From contig CM045733.1 of assembly GCA_024760905.1 (NCBI GenBank), positions 66,300,001 to 66,364,000 on the forward strand: 64,000 nt of DNA, in the 5' to 3' direction. Made by a program: the position numbers and the translations under genes. Positions 23,829 through 35,915 of this stretch are shown one piece after another. This stretch comes from Plotosus lineatus. Lineage: Eukaryota; Chordata; Actinopteri; Siluriformes; Plotosidae. Numbering within the stretch: the stretch's first letter is position 1; each line of letters begins with the position of its first letter. The notes under the pieces are model-generated. The model was not told where the DNA came from. It saw only the letters and a list, made by a program, of their open reading frames with translations, and searched no databases.

Positions 23829-24889
23829 CGTCTGACGTTTGGTTTGAAAATACAACTAGCCTGGTTTTGAAGGGTTTGACGTTTCCTTGCAATTCATGCA
23901 CAAACTGTTTTTCCTTGTAGCTTCACATTCAGCTCGTTCATGTGGGTCAGTTTGTCCACAGTAAAAGCGAAACCACAAAGCCAATCTGTGTCTTTCAGCT
24001 CAGAAAAACTGTCAGTGTTCTCAAGTAGCTCCAAAAATGAAAGAATCTCCTCTCATTTCTTTTTTTTCATAAAACATTTATATACATCTATTCAAATATT
24101 ATTTTATTTATATATTTATATACATAAATAAATAATTCAACAAACCTACATATTAGTTTTAGTTTATGGTACACCTGATGATGTTTTCTATGCAAAAAAA
24201 AGCACATGATATAAGAGTATGAGCTTCACTGGACATGTTCCAGGTTTCTGTATTGTGCATCTATTGTCAGATATAGTTCTAAAGTACAGAGCCATTCATG
24301 AATGTAGGCATTTCATCTCATCTGAATTAACCCACAATTAATATAATATATTGTTATGTCGTACTGGGTGAACTTAACAAGATTGCCTTAATGCCATTCT
24401 TGGCTAAGTAACTGCTCAGTAAAGATTGTGAAGGATTAGTTCTCTCATTGTTCTTTGCAACACTTAATCTATGCTTTGTCTTTCATCCCCATGAACTGAC
24501 GCTAACACCAGCCACAGATGGTGCTGCCTTTGTATATTTCATCAATGCTGAAGATCATAAAACAAAAAGAATTGGCAAGCTGGTCAATACACTGTTTCAG
24601 TGTGGTGCTGAGTATTTGTGCATTGTGTAAAACTCGCAGGGCACATTTTAAGTGGAAACAGAGTAAAAAGAGGAATTACATGAGGAGTTGGCTCAATGGT
24701 TTAGTGGACACTAGCATTAATTAACTGGAAATGAGTGCACTTTCTCACTTCCAGTTCAGTCTCTCTCTCTTTCTCTTTTGCTCTAATTTACTAAACGATG
24801 CTGTATCTAGTAAAATACACTAATTGAAATTAAAAACTGCCATACTGGAGGCCAGTAAAATTTACAATATTGACTGACTGAGAAAGAAA
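23829..24889. other. Non-genic stretch
   Basis: Short frames only; nothing I can tie to a family. CTCTCTCTCTTTCTCTTT lies at 24763-24779. Confidence 0.5.
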
Positions 24890-25008
24890 ATAATTAGCCT
24901 TCATTTTTTTTTTCTCTCTCTTCAAATTTATGATGTTTACATTTAACTAGTAAGAGAGCGTTTAGGATACAAATGTGTAGCAAGCTGGGAAGATGCAAGC
25001 AGGAAAGT

Positions 25009-25095
25009 GTATATATATATATATATATATATGAAGTTCTATATAAGTATATGAAGTATATATAATGAAAGTTCATTACGTCACACTTTTATGTT

Positions 25096-25182
<87 letters not shown>

Positions 25183-25214
25183 GAACATAAAAGTGTGACG
25201 TAATGAACTTTCAT
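25009..25214. repeat. (TA)n hairpin with perfect 35-base inverted arms
   Basis: The left arm 25065-25099 (ATGAAAGTTCATTACGTCAC ...) is the exact reverse complement of 25180-25214 (... GTGACGTAATGAACTTTCAT). The loop is a pure (TA)n tract. A smaller (TA)n lies just upstream at 25009-25032. Confidence 0.95.
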
Positions 25215-25470
25215 CCAGAATGCAGGAGACAGTGTGAGATGGCACAGAGTGGATTTATTATTCACAGGGGAAGCACCTATTTAGAGCACACACACTTTAA
25301 ATACTGTACTGATGATGAAGAAAAACACAAACAACATTAAACACTGGAACCAGGAGTCAGACAAAACACAAGGAAGCAGGGAGTGATGTGAAACAATCTT
25401 CTGGCACAGAGGTGAGCGTGCGGTTTGTGTTTATAGGGAGTAGATGAGAGGAGTGAATTCAGGTGTGCGC
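25215..25470 (-). mobile_element. Possible LTR fragment (gypsy-like)
   Basis: GCAGGAGACAGTGTGAGATG, CAGAGTGGATTTATTATTCA, TTTAAATACTGTACTGATGA, CAGGAGTCAGACAAAAC, and then CAGAGGTGAGCGTGCGGTTT and GTGTTTATAGGGA resemble reversed LTR sequence of fish gypsy-type elements. There is no matching copy in the window and no internal region. Tentative. Confidence 0.3.
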
Positions 25471-25474
25471 TGCT

Positions 25475-25930
25475 GCAATCCTGCAAAAAAATGCTGCAAA
25501 AACAAAAGGAAATTAAGGAAGAATCGGGGGGGGGGAAAGTTAAAGAAAATGCCACAGAAACAAGGCCAATTATGCAAAAAAAAAAACAACAGAAAAACAA
25601 CAAAAAAAGAACAAAAAAAAAAACTAATCAACCACAAAACTAAAAACCACCCAAAACCTACAATCAAAACTAGTTACAATTTTGCGAGGTGCGCATCTGA
25701 GTGTATGCATGACCATCTGCGTGTGTGCACGCACGCGGGCGTTCGTATGTGTGTGCATTGGTATTTTATTTACATCTTATGCATTATATTGTTAATGTTT
25801 AATTGTTTTTATAAGAATGCATTGCAGTGAATGTTTATTTATTGATATTATATACGCATATATATGTACGTACACGTTAGTTGGGGAGGGGTGTGATCAT
25901 ACTTCGCGGAATTCGGTGGCATCGTAAAAA
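25475..25930 (+). mobile_element. Tigger-like MITE (family M), forward copy lacking its left end
   Basis: Shares with 46776-47225 the ordered blocks AAATGC, AAGGCCAATTATGCAAA, GAGGT(G/A)(C/T)GC.TCTGAGTGT, TATTTTATTTACAT.TTGTGCATTAT, GTTTATTTATTGATATTATA and CATACTTCGCGGAATTCGG. No protein. Confidence 0.7.
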
Positions 25931-25934
25931 TTCT

Positions 25935-26175
25935 TAATTGCAAATAAAGTGGGAACTTGGCTCATGCTGGAGGAGCTAACTATGCCCTATTGAAGAGTAT
26001 ATAACCCGGGGAAGTCAAAAGGGTTTTTTTAGTCAGATTTTGAAAAACGGGCAAACTAACTCACGCATGGTAGGATGTTTGTCTGGCTGCTGTAACTGTC
26101 TTCCTTATTCTGAAATATCTGTATAATTGTTTGGAATAAAGGGATACCTGCCTCTTCTCATCTGTTGTGCCAAGT
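25935..26175 (+). promoter_or_regulatory. LTR-like promoter/polyadenylation segment
   Basis: Contains a TATA box (AGAGTATATAACCCGGGG, 25996-26011) and, 130 bases on, an AATAAA (26136) followed by CTCTTCTCATCTGTTGTGCC. This spacing resembles U3-R-U5 of a retroviral solo LTR. Ends and target duplication could not be located, so this is only a candidate. Confidence 0.3.
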
Positions 26176-26288
26176 TTTTTGTTGTTGTTTGTTTGTTTGT
26201 TTGTTTGTTTTTAAATGTCTATTAAGTTTAAAGCATTATTTGAGCTAATCGACTAAGTACCAAGAACATCAAATATCTTGATCAGATA

Positions 26289-26531
26289 TCTTCATTCATT
26301 TTAAAAGCCATGTAATCCTAATTAAGGTCACAGGGAGGTTGGAACCCATCTCCACCATTTCTAGGTGAAGGCAAAGTACACCCTGCACAGCTTGCCAGGC
26401 CAATAACATGCTGACTGTTATATAGCCTACTCTTGACGAAAGTCAGAAACGGTTCTTTTTGCATGCCTCCCACCATAGACAGTGAGAGACATGGCTATCC
26501 TTTTATAACCCAGTTAGTTGCACTGGAGACA
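26289..26531 (-). mobile_element. SINE S1, reverse, tRNA end missing
   Basis: TTCATTCATTTTAAAAGCC, TAATCCTAATTAAGGTCACA, GTACACCCTGCACAGCTTG, CATAGACAGTGAGAGACATG and AACCCAGTTAGTTGCACTGG. It stops where the next MITE starts. Confidence 0.82.
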
Positions 26532-26761
26532 ACTTCCGGGTGCAATACAATGAGGGACACTCCAGACTCCAACTGCAAGTTAAGCAGACTGAGTGCACAA
26601 GTCAACTGTAATCTAATCCTATTATCCCATTGTAGTTTTGACTTGGTTTAGACTTACCTTCTCACTCTCCTCACCTGAGGGAACATTCATCAACTACAGT
26701 TGACTTGTGCACTTGTGCACTCCTTGTCTGGAGTGTCCCTCATTGTATTGCACCCGGAAGT
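26532..26761. mobile_element. MITE with perfect 36-base terminal inverted repeats
   Basis: 26532-26567 begins ACTTCCGGGTGCAATACAAT and is exactly inverted at 26726-26761, ending ATTGTATTGCACCCGGAAGT. A second inverted pair lies inside (GTGCACAAGTCAACTGTA at 26591; CAGTTGACTTGTGCAC at 26698). At 230 bases it has no coding capacity. A target duplication is not evident because the left flank is a truncated SINE. Confidence 0.9.
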
Positions 26762-26884
26762 AGTCCACTGTTTCTTGTTATTATATAACTATTTTTTAGC
26801 TGATATTAACTTCAATACTATCACATTGTTCTTCATGGATAGCTGTTAAGCACCATGCATCAATAGTAAATTTATTATGAGGAT

Positions 26885-27060
26885 TCTGTATTTCCTTGGC
26901 ACCCCCCCTTCCTGAAGAAACCTTGGGGTTGACCTAGAACTCGCTCAAAGGATTATGTTCCTCAGCTGGTTTGGGAATGCCCTGATGTCCCCCGGAAGGG
27001 CTGGAGGAAGTGGCTGGGGAGAGGGACATCTGGACCTCATTGCTGCCACTGGTTAAGTGG
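26885..27060 (+). mobile_element. LINE family B 3' tail, copy B4
   Basis: CTTCCTGAAGAAACC, then ACCTAGAACTCGCTCAAAGG, ATTATGTTCCTCAGCTGGTT, TGGGAATGCC, GGAAGGGCTGGAGGAAGTGG and GCTGGGGAGAGGGACATCTG. It encodes the family's C-terminal R-DYISWL-like end and is followed by an AAG-rich tail (27061-27108), as expected for a 5'-truncated insert. Confidence 0.75.
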
Positions 27061-27108
27061 AAGAAGAAGAAGAAGAAGATGAAGAAGAAGAAGAAGAAGA
27101 AGAAGACC

Positions 27109-27333
27109 ACCACTTCACCACTTACAGGGTGAAGAATTTTACCTCTTCTGAAAGTGAAGTGCTGATGCAGGATGTGCATTCCAGATTAATTTGAGGGGTG
27201 TGAATTGAGAACAAATAAAAAAAAAAGGTTTGATTTGAAATCGAGGCCATGAAAAAAAGAAAAAAAATGACAAGCACAGGCATGAGATGCTGCAACTTCA
27301 ACTGCTCTCATATGCACAGTTTTTCTGGTGTGC

Positions 27334-27366
<33 letters not shown>

Positions 27367-28029
27367 TGGGGCATGTCATTATAAGAAGAAAAGCCTGGGA
27401 TAGGGGCAACCACATATAAACAGATGGTTCTGGAATCCACAGGTGATTTGAACATTCATTAATATAACAGTTTAGAGGTGAGTTATGGATCAGAAGATTA
27501 CACAGTTTACTGCATCAACAGTATAAATTACTTGGTAAGAAGCTATTAATGGTATGGAGAGGGAAATTCAATATAGTATCTGGTCAAAAAATATATTCTT
27601 TCCGGGACTCCTGGGAAAATGTGATTAGAGAGGCCTGGAATATAACCACTTGTTTTTCAAGCTTGCTCTGAAATGTCCCTGTATCCAACAAAGTGCAAGG
27701 CAGTCAGTACCTGCACTGAAAATCTGGTTTAACTGTGAAAAGCTTTTTTCAGAAACAAGTCACTGCATAATAATCCACAATAACCATAACTGATATGGAA
27801 TGGTATCTGTTTGTGTGATATTCTGAAACATGGTGAAAAATATTTATGAAAAAATTTTCATATATCAGAAAAAAGATTTGCAATATAACGTTGGTACCAA
27901 GATGTGTGTTAGAGTGTGTTTTCCATGTCGGAAGAGTCCATTTATAGCTTAAAACAAATCCCAAAAAAGAAAATTTGAGCACAGAGACTTCTTCAGATTT
28001 TCAAATCAAAATATGTACTGTAGATGCAC
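27109..28029. other. Non-genic stretch
   Basis: A27 tract at 27336-27361; otherwise nothing recognised. Confidence 0.5.
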
Positions 28030-28341
28030 AGTAGTGGACTAATGATTACTGATCCCAACATCAAGGGTTCAAGCTTCACTGTTTCCGGGTTGTCACAGAT
28101 GTCCGTGCCCTCCACCTCACCTGTTTGCAAACTGGGTTAGCAAATGTGTCTCACTGTCTGTGGTGAGAGGGACATTAAAGAACCAGTGATTTTTATCAAA
28201 AGTAGGCTGCACAAGCCGTCAGCATGTTTCTGCACTGCGATGGCCTAACGAGCTGCCCATGTAGTATTCTGCCATCACCTCAACTGAAATGGGCGCCAGC
28301 CTCCCGCCACCCTGATTGTGTTTATGAGGTTCAGAAAATTA
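28030..28341 (+). mobile_element. SINE S1, diverged forward copy
   Basis: AGTAGTGGACTAATGATTAC, GGGTTCAAGCTTCACTG, AACTGGGTTAGCAAATG, TTAAAGAACCAGTGATTT, AAGCCGTCAGCATGTTTCTG, CTGCGATGGCCTAACGAGCT and GGCGCCAGCCTCCCGCCACC. Its tail meets a (TA)n hairpin. Confidence 0.82.
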
Positions 28342-28344
28342 ATA

Positions 28345-28373
28345 TAGTACGAATGATGAAATATACAAATTAT

Positions 28374-28414
<41 letters not shown>

Positions 28415-28442
28415 TAATTTGTATATTTCATCATTCGTACTA
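28345..28442. repeat. (TA)n hairpin with perfect 28-base inverted arms
   Basis: 28345-28372 (TAGTACGAATGATGAAATAT ...) is the exact inverse of 28415-28442. Outside, about ten more bases match with one mismatch. The centre is (TA)n. Confidence 0.95.
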
Positions 28443-28456
28443 CATTAATTACTGCA

Positions 28457-28457
<1 letters not shown>

Positions 28458-28514
<57 letters not shown>

Positions 28515-28519
28515 TAGCT

Positions 28520-28553
<34 letters not shown>
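28458..28553. repeat. (TA)n and (GATA)n microsatellite
   Basis: TA units to about 28512, then TAGATAGC and (GATA)n. Confidence 0.97.
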
Positions 28554-28555
<2 letters not shown>

Positions 28556-28708
28556 AACTTCTGACTAGATGATGTTTAATACCCAGTCAGTTTGCTCACC
28601 TTTCAATTACATAATTACATTGAAATAAGTTCTCCAGTTTTTTTTGAAATTCCAATTAACTTTCCTATTTTCATTCTTTTGTTGCCACATCTCCAAAATG
28701 TCTTTCAA

Positions 28709-30117
<1,409 letters not shown>

Positions 30118-30275
30118 AAGAGTAGGAGAGTAGAAGATGTGTCTTTGGACTGTGGGAGGAAATCCATGCAATCACGAGGTGAACATGTAATCTCCACACA
30201 AAAACACCTGAGCCTGAGGCTCTCATCCAGTGCCTTTTGTTATGTTGCCCACTAACCATGCTGCGATTGAATGTA
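30118..30275 (-). mobile_element. SINE family S3 fragment, reverse
   Basis: TGTCTTTGGACTGTGGGAGG, AATCCATGCAATCACGAGGT, GAACATGTAATCTCCACACA and TTGCCCACTAACCATGCTGC, in the order of a common fish repeat. Confidence 0.6.
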
Positions 30276-30652
30276 ATATAAGTTAGTACTTATTTTACGA
30301 GTATATTTCACTTTTTAGGTAGCAAAGTGTGTGGCTTGGCAGATAATTGACAGTTTCAAAATCATTTGCTCGAAACTCAGTGTATAGATACCTCAAGGTT
30401 GATTTGTTGGAGAAAAGATGCATTTGTTATGTAAATTAACGAGAAGTTACATCATACAGAGACAGTAAATTGATGAATGAAAGGTCCATGAATTGCCATT
30501 GGTTGGATTTGATTGGCGTGACTAGCATAACATTATTGTTGATGACCACTTAAAGTTTACTATTAGGATTGTAGCTTAAAAATTATATACGTTGTGAGTA
30601 CATTATTCTACATGTAATGATCAAATTGGGGTCTAATTTATTCAGATTACTA
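30276..30652. other. Non-genic stretch
   Basis: No feature recognised. Confidence 0.5.
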
Positions 30653-31020
30653 CTGCTAGTTATGTTCAGTTCATTTTCTGTAACCGCTTCATCCTAATTA
30701 GGGTCGTGGGGAGGCTGGTTCCCATCCCAGCCAACTCTGGGCAAGGGCAGAGTACACCCTGGACAGCTCGCCAGGCCATCGCAGGGTGGAAACACGCCGA
30801 CGGCTTTGCAGCCTACTCTTGGCGAAAGTCAGCAATGGTTCGTTTACATGCCTCACACCATACACAGTGAGAGACATGGCTAGCCTTTGACAACCCAGTT
30901 AGCTGCACTGAGGGGGACAGTGACAACCCTGTGGAGAGTGGGACTCGAACCCCCAACCTTTGGATTAGCGATCCAGCGCCTTATACCACTAGACCACCAC
31001 TGCCCCTCTGCTAGTTATGT
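30653..31020 (-). mobile_element. SINE S1, complete, with 13-base target-site duplication
   Basis: The body 30666-31007 is flanked by CTGCTAGTTATGT at 30653-30665 and 31008-31020, exact. The 342-base body runs from CAGTTCATTTTCTGTAACCG to CCACTAGACCACCACTGCCC in reverse, and is close to the copy at 23490. This fixes the unit length and the insertion mode (LINE-assisted). Confidence 0.96.
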
Positions 31021-32079
31021 AACATGGGTTAATACTTGCCATACATTTTAACTTTATGGCTGAGAGTTGCCCATTAACATGTAGCAAATGAGACTTTAAG
31101 ACATTTTGTCTTATTTTATGTTTTTTTTTTTTTTCTCTCTTCTCAGATTAGCATTAGCCTTGTACTTGTAGCAGTGCCATTTTGATTTAAATGCGATCTC
31201 ATGCATGCTTGAAGAGATGTGTGGTGGCATATCCTCATTAAGGAAGCAGATTGTAAATAATTATTTTGCTTTTGATGGTGTTACAGAATTTGTATTTAAA
31301 GAAAAAACATGTCCATTACATTAACTAAATATAAATTGGGAAATTGTCCTGTTAATGCCATTGAAGGTGATGGTTTTTTTTCCTCCCTCATTTTATTTAA
31401 GATTTTTTTTTTTTTTACTCAATATTGCTAAATTATTGTTGAACATCAATGCCCGTTGCTTGAGTGTCATATCGGCCGCTGATTTACATGCCTAAACTTA
31501 ATCATGTTGTAAGATGCCACTGTTTGATAGGATATTGGTGGTCAACTGAAACATTAGTTTGTTCGTCCTGAACTGTAGAATTGGTGTCTGTTGCTTATGT
31601 ATAAAAGGTATTTGCACTGGCATAGATGTTTGAACTTGTCTATCCTCAAGTTTATCTGAAACTAATTCCACAGGCATTGACACAATCTGTAACAGTTGTC
31701 CACAACCATTAGTTTAATCTATGTCACACTGGTCCAGGTTGTTTCTCCTGAAGTAAAGACTCTGTTATTGGACTAATGTTCTCTGTGCATTTTATTTATT
31801 TATTTATTAATTCATTCATTTATTTATTTATTTATTTATTTTTTTATTTTTTAATTTTTTTTTTTTTTTGCTATGGAAGAGTGTACTTCACTCTTGAGGG
31901 TTTCAGTGGGTCAAGGGAAGTGTCTCTTTAACATCAGATTATCTGGGAATGTCTTGGTGTTTGCAAGAGGGCTGTAGTGATAGTTTAAGTTTTGTGTTTG
32001 CTATTCATGAATGAATACCAATTGTGGATTGTTAGTGGCTTTATGACAATATGAGTAGCTTCTTGCCATCTATTTAATA
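31021..32079. other. AT-rich stretch, nothing recognised
   Basis: TTTA/poly-T low complexity at 31788-31869; other sequence is unassigned. Confidence 0.5.
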
Positions 32080-34495
32080 ATGCTTGTCCATATTTAGCTC
32101 AGCCACTTTCACATATAGACAGTGCAGATACAGAGTTTTCAACCATTGTTTGAAGATACCCAGTAACTCAGCTGTCCAGATGTTCAGAGGAAGTTCACTC
32201 TACCAACTTGTAGCCAAAACAAAGAAGAGGTCCATTTTTGGCTTTGTAGGCAAGCGGTAGTGTTTTAAATTGAATGTGAGCAGCTACAGGAAGCCAGTAA
32301 AGAGATTATAGCAGTAGTGTGGTGTGAGAACATTTTGGAAGGTTGAAAACAAACCATGCAGCAGGTTTCTGGATCATTTGCAGAGGTTGAATAGTGCTCA
32401 AGGGTAGACCTGCCAGGAGTGAGTTTCAGTAATCTAGTCTTGAGATGTCAAGGGATTAAATAAGTATCTGAGTGGCTTTCCTGGAAAGAAATGGACCTAA
32501 GAAATGGAATATTAAAGAGAAGAAATCAGCATGATGAAGAAAGATAAGTGAATTGAGAAGAGAAGGACAGGCACTTATCTATGGTTACCCAATACTTCTT
32601 GCGGTGACTAAAGGAACAATCACAGCATTGTCCAAAGAGATTGCAAGATCTTGATGTCGGGATGAGTCAGCTGTGATTAACAGTAATTTAGTCTTGCCGG
32701 AATTAAGCATCAGCTGGTGAGCTGCCATCCATGAGGAGATACTTGACAGTCATGTGGTGATCTTGACAGAAACATCAGTATCTGAGGGAGGAAAAGAGAG
32801 AACAATTTGAGTGTCATTTGCACAGCAGTGGGATGAGAACCCATGTAAGAATATTACATCACCAAGGGACTTAGTATAAAGAGAACGGAAGTGGACCCGG
32901 AACTGAGGTCTGGAGAACACCAGTGGAAATTCGGTCTGGAGAGGATGTGGATCTCCTCCATGTAACCTCTTATGAGCAACCTTCGCGGTAAGAACCAAAC
33001 CACTGCCATGTTACACCCCAAATTCCTAGACTCCTAATGGTGGACAAGAGAGTCTTGTGGTTGACTGTGTCAAATGCCTCTGAAAGGTCAAGTGGAAGAA
33101 GACTGATGACATCTTAGCTGATCTTGCAGCATGTAGCTTCTCTATAACAGCCAAGCATGCAGTCTCTGTGGAATGTGCTGCTTTGAAGCAAGATTGATTA
33201 GGGTCAAGTGGGATAAGATTGAGAGTTATAAATAGTGCATTCAAGAATTTTAGAAAGGAAAGAAAGACGTTGTACCGTCCTCTTGTTGATGATGTCTGTT
33301 AGATCCAGAGAGGGTTTTTTTTTTAAGATAGGTGAAACCTTCTTCTTCTGAACACTGTTGGTACCTGTCCAGATTATATGGATATATTGATGATAGCGGA
33401 TGTAAATGGAAGAAGGTCTTGAGAATGGAATTGGGTCCAGTGAGCAGGTGGTAGAATTGCACGATGGAATGACTTGCTGGATGTTTTCATTTGTGAGATC
33501 GCAAAACTGTAAGGAAAGGAGAAGTGGAATATTCACTGTGTAGTGCAGGAGTTGGGGTGGAAGTAAATTTCTCACAGATTTGTTTAATATTCTCATCAAG
33601 AAGTCAGCAAGATCTTCAGTGGACAGGGAGGATGGAACAGGTGGAGCAGATGGATTTAGTAACAATATATAAAAAGACGTTGTGTAGTTTGCATTGGTCT
33701 TCTGCAGCAGTGTCCAACTTTTTTCGTGTAGAAAGCTATCTTAGCAGCAGTCTCATCAGAGGAAATGTGGATAGGAGAGCATGGTAGGACACCAGATCTG
33801 ATTTAAGTTGAGATATCTTCCACTTTCTCTCAGCTGCTCCGAGTTGTCTACAATTACTTTGAAGTATCTCCGAGAGCCAAGGAGCAGAACAAGAAGTCGT
33901 GTTGGCTTCTGTCGACAAAGGGCGGAAGAGATCCATGGAAGCAGAGAGTGAAGACAGAAAAGTGTCAGTAGCAGATTCAAGTGTTAGGGAAGAAAAGGAG
34001 ACTGGGTTAGGAAGATAAGATAGAGTATAGGAAGCAACAGATGAAGGGGATACAGTGTGGAGGTTTTGTCGAGTGGGGGAAGAAAATTGAAAGCTAGTGT
34101 TAAATAGAATAGGTAAGTTCATAGTGAATGAAACCAAGTAGTGGTCAGAGATGTGTAGTGGAGTGGAATTTATGCCTGTGACAGGAGAGGGATGACTGAA
34201 AACAAGATCTAAGAGATTTCTTCCTTTGTGTGTGGGAGAACAGTTATTAAAAGTTAAAGAAGAGGAGTGAAGAAGAGGGAGAAGGAGGACTGGAGCTTGT
34301 CAGAGGGGAGATTAAAGTCTCCCAGAAGAGTGAGAGGGGTGTTGACAGTGGGGAAAGTGCTGAGGAGTGTGTCAATTTTTTCTCAAAAGTGTCCTTGGGG
34401 TCCTCGGGGATGACGACAATGATGAGAAGGTTGATTGGAGAGCCGATTTTTATTGCATGAAGCTCAAAGGAGATGGTTATTGTTAGCAAGATGAT
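32080..34495 (-). mobile_element. L2-like non-LTR LINE, reverse, broken
   Basis: Reverse-strand LINE remnant. From 34489 down: the end of the endonuclease/linker (34247-34489), a long linker frame at 33736-34137 (SCSAPWLSEILQSN), then 33204-33665 with SLDPIPFS and KKPSLDLTDIINKR. The RT core at 33026-33244 reads LDPNQSCFKAAHSTETACLA. At 32750-32998 there is SLYTKSLGDVIFLHGFSSHC with CANDTQ where YADDTQ is expected, so a catalytic aspartate is replaced by asparagine. The C-terminal domain (AHQLMLNSGKTKLLL-like) runs to 32080 with frameshifts. HSTETA and PLGDVI are hallmarks of vertebrate L2-type LINEs. Preceded by poly-T at 34510-34534 on the other side. Confidence 0.85.
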
Positions 34496-34844
34496 TTTTT
34501 TTTGTTTGTTTTCTTTTTTTTTTTTTTTTTTTTTGCCAAAGATCTAACTATATGGAGTGTCGTTCTGGATTCTTATGTAAACATAAAGTATGCATTCGGA
34601 GTCCTGTCAATCTTCGGATATTCATACTTGTGCAAGCAGGTTTATTTTTTATTTTTTATTTTTTTCATCATCTATTACATCACAATTGCACATAACACGT
34701 CTCACAGATGAGAGCTTGCAATCCTGCATGAAAAAGAAAGTGACAACTTTCACCCTGATATGGAGATAGATAGAGATGGATTAATGACAGTGAATATGCT
34801 GCTGTTGTAAGATTTTACAATGTTACTGAACTATGATTTCTTCG
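34496..34844. other. Poly-T and unassigned stretch
   Basis: T tracts at 34496-34534 and 34645-34670; no gene. Confidence 0.5.
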
Positions 34845-35000
34845 GCATCGAGGTGATGTTGACACTGGAATGTCGACTGCGGATTTGATGTAAATCAGCG
34901 AGCACAGCCTTTTATATATCACATGATCAATCATCGGTGATACACTGCTGCATAATTTAGATTATCGTTGGTCATAAATTGTGAATGCTGCCAACGCGCT
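34845..35000 (+). repeat. Unnamed dispersed repeat X, copy 1
   Basis: Shares with 41402-41570, in the same orientation: TTCTTCGGCAT, GTGTTGA/GATGTTGACACT, AAT(GTC), AATCAGCGAG, CACATGATCAATCAT/CATGTGATTGATCAT, ATACACTGCTGCATAATTTA and GCTGCCAACG/CTGCCAACAT. Family unknown. Confidence 0.6.
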
Positions 35001-35379
35001 CGGCATTTGTTGGTATAACTGATACACAGGTCCAATAGCTTATTCCATATTAAAATAAGTTCTGCTATTTTAATTTGTTGTTATTGTCTTGTTTGCTGAG
35101 TATGAGGAATGAACAGATTAATCCATTTAACTATTTTTATCTTGTTCTTATTTTTATAGTCTCTATTGGTTTTAAATTTACCTGGGCATTTTCTGGTGCC
35201 AGAACACGTCTTTAATATAGCACTATTAGTGTGTAAAGATGACATACATTACTATTATAATAAACATCCAGGGTGATGTTTATTTTAAACTGTAAATTTA
35301 TCTTTCGTTCATAAATGATGTCACATTTAGCATTGCCAGCTTTTATCAATGTGCATAGATAGTGATGTTGAATTACAAT
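35001..35379. other. Non-genic stretch
   Basis: No feature recognised. Confidence 0.5.
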
Positions 35380-35392
35380 TTTATGTGTGAGC

Positions 35393-35484
<92 letters not shown>

Positions 35485-35499
35485 ATATATTATGTGTGA

Positions 35500-35570
<71 letters not shown>
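35380..35570. repeat. Two (TA)n tracts each preceded by TTATGTGTGAGC
   Basis: TTATGTGTGAGCGTA at 35381 and TTATGTGTGAGCATA at 35491 each lead into a TA tract (35394-35481; 35503-35570), so the module is tandemly duplicated. Confidence 0.9.
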
Positions 35571-35572
<2 letters not shown>

Positions 35573-35747
35573 CATTGTATATCCATATAATAATCTCTTA
35601 TTTAACTGTTACTGCCTTAGAAACAAACGAGCATAAATAAAACAAAGAAAATTATACCTTATTTATTAGGATACCATTATTGGTTCAAAAGTTACAGTAT
35701 TTTAAAAGTCTTCAGAATTATACAGTTTTATGGTGCACTTTACACTA

Positions 35748-35915
35748 AAAGAACCATTGCTGCGTTTCATCAAGAGAAGGCTGCATAGCAGTTAGCATGT
35801 TTTTGCCCTGCCAAGTGATCCAGGGTGTACTCTGCCCTCGCCCCGAGTCGGCTGCGATGTATGCCACAACCCTAATTAGGATTAAGCGATTCAGAAAATG
35901 ACTGAATTAATGAGC
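35748..35915 (+). mobile_element. SINE S1, 5'-truncated forward copy
   Basis: Starts in AAAGAACCATTGCTGCGTTT, then GCATAGCAGTTAGCATGTTT, ATCCAGGGTGTACTCTGCCC, CCTAATTAGGATTAAGCGAT and TCAGAAAATGACTGAATTA. Confidence 0.85.
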
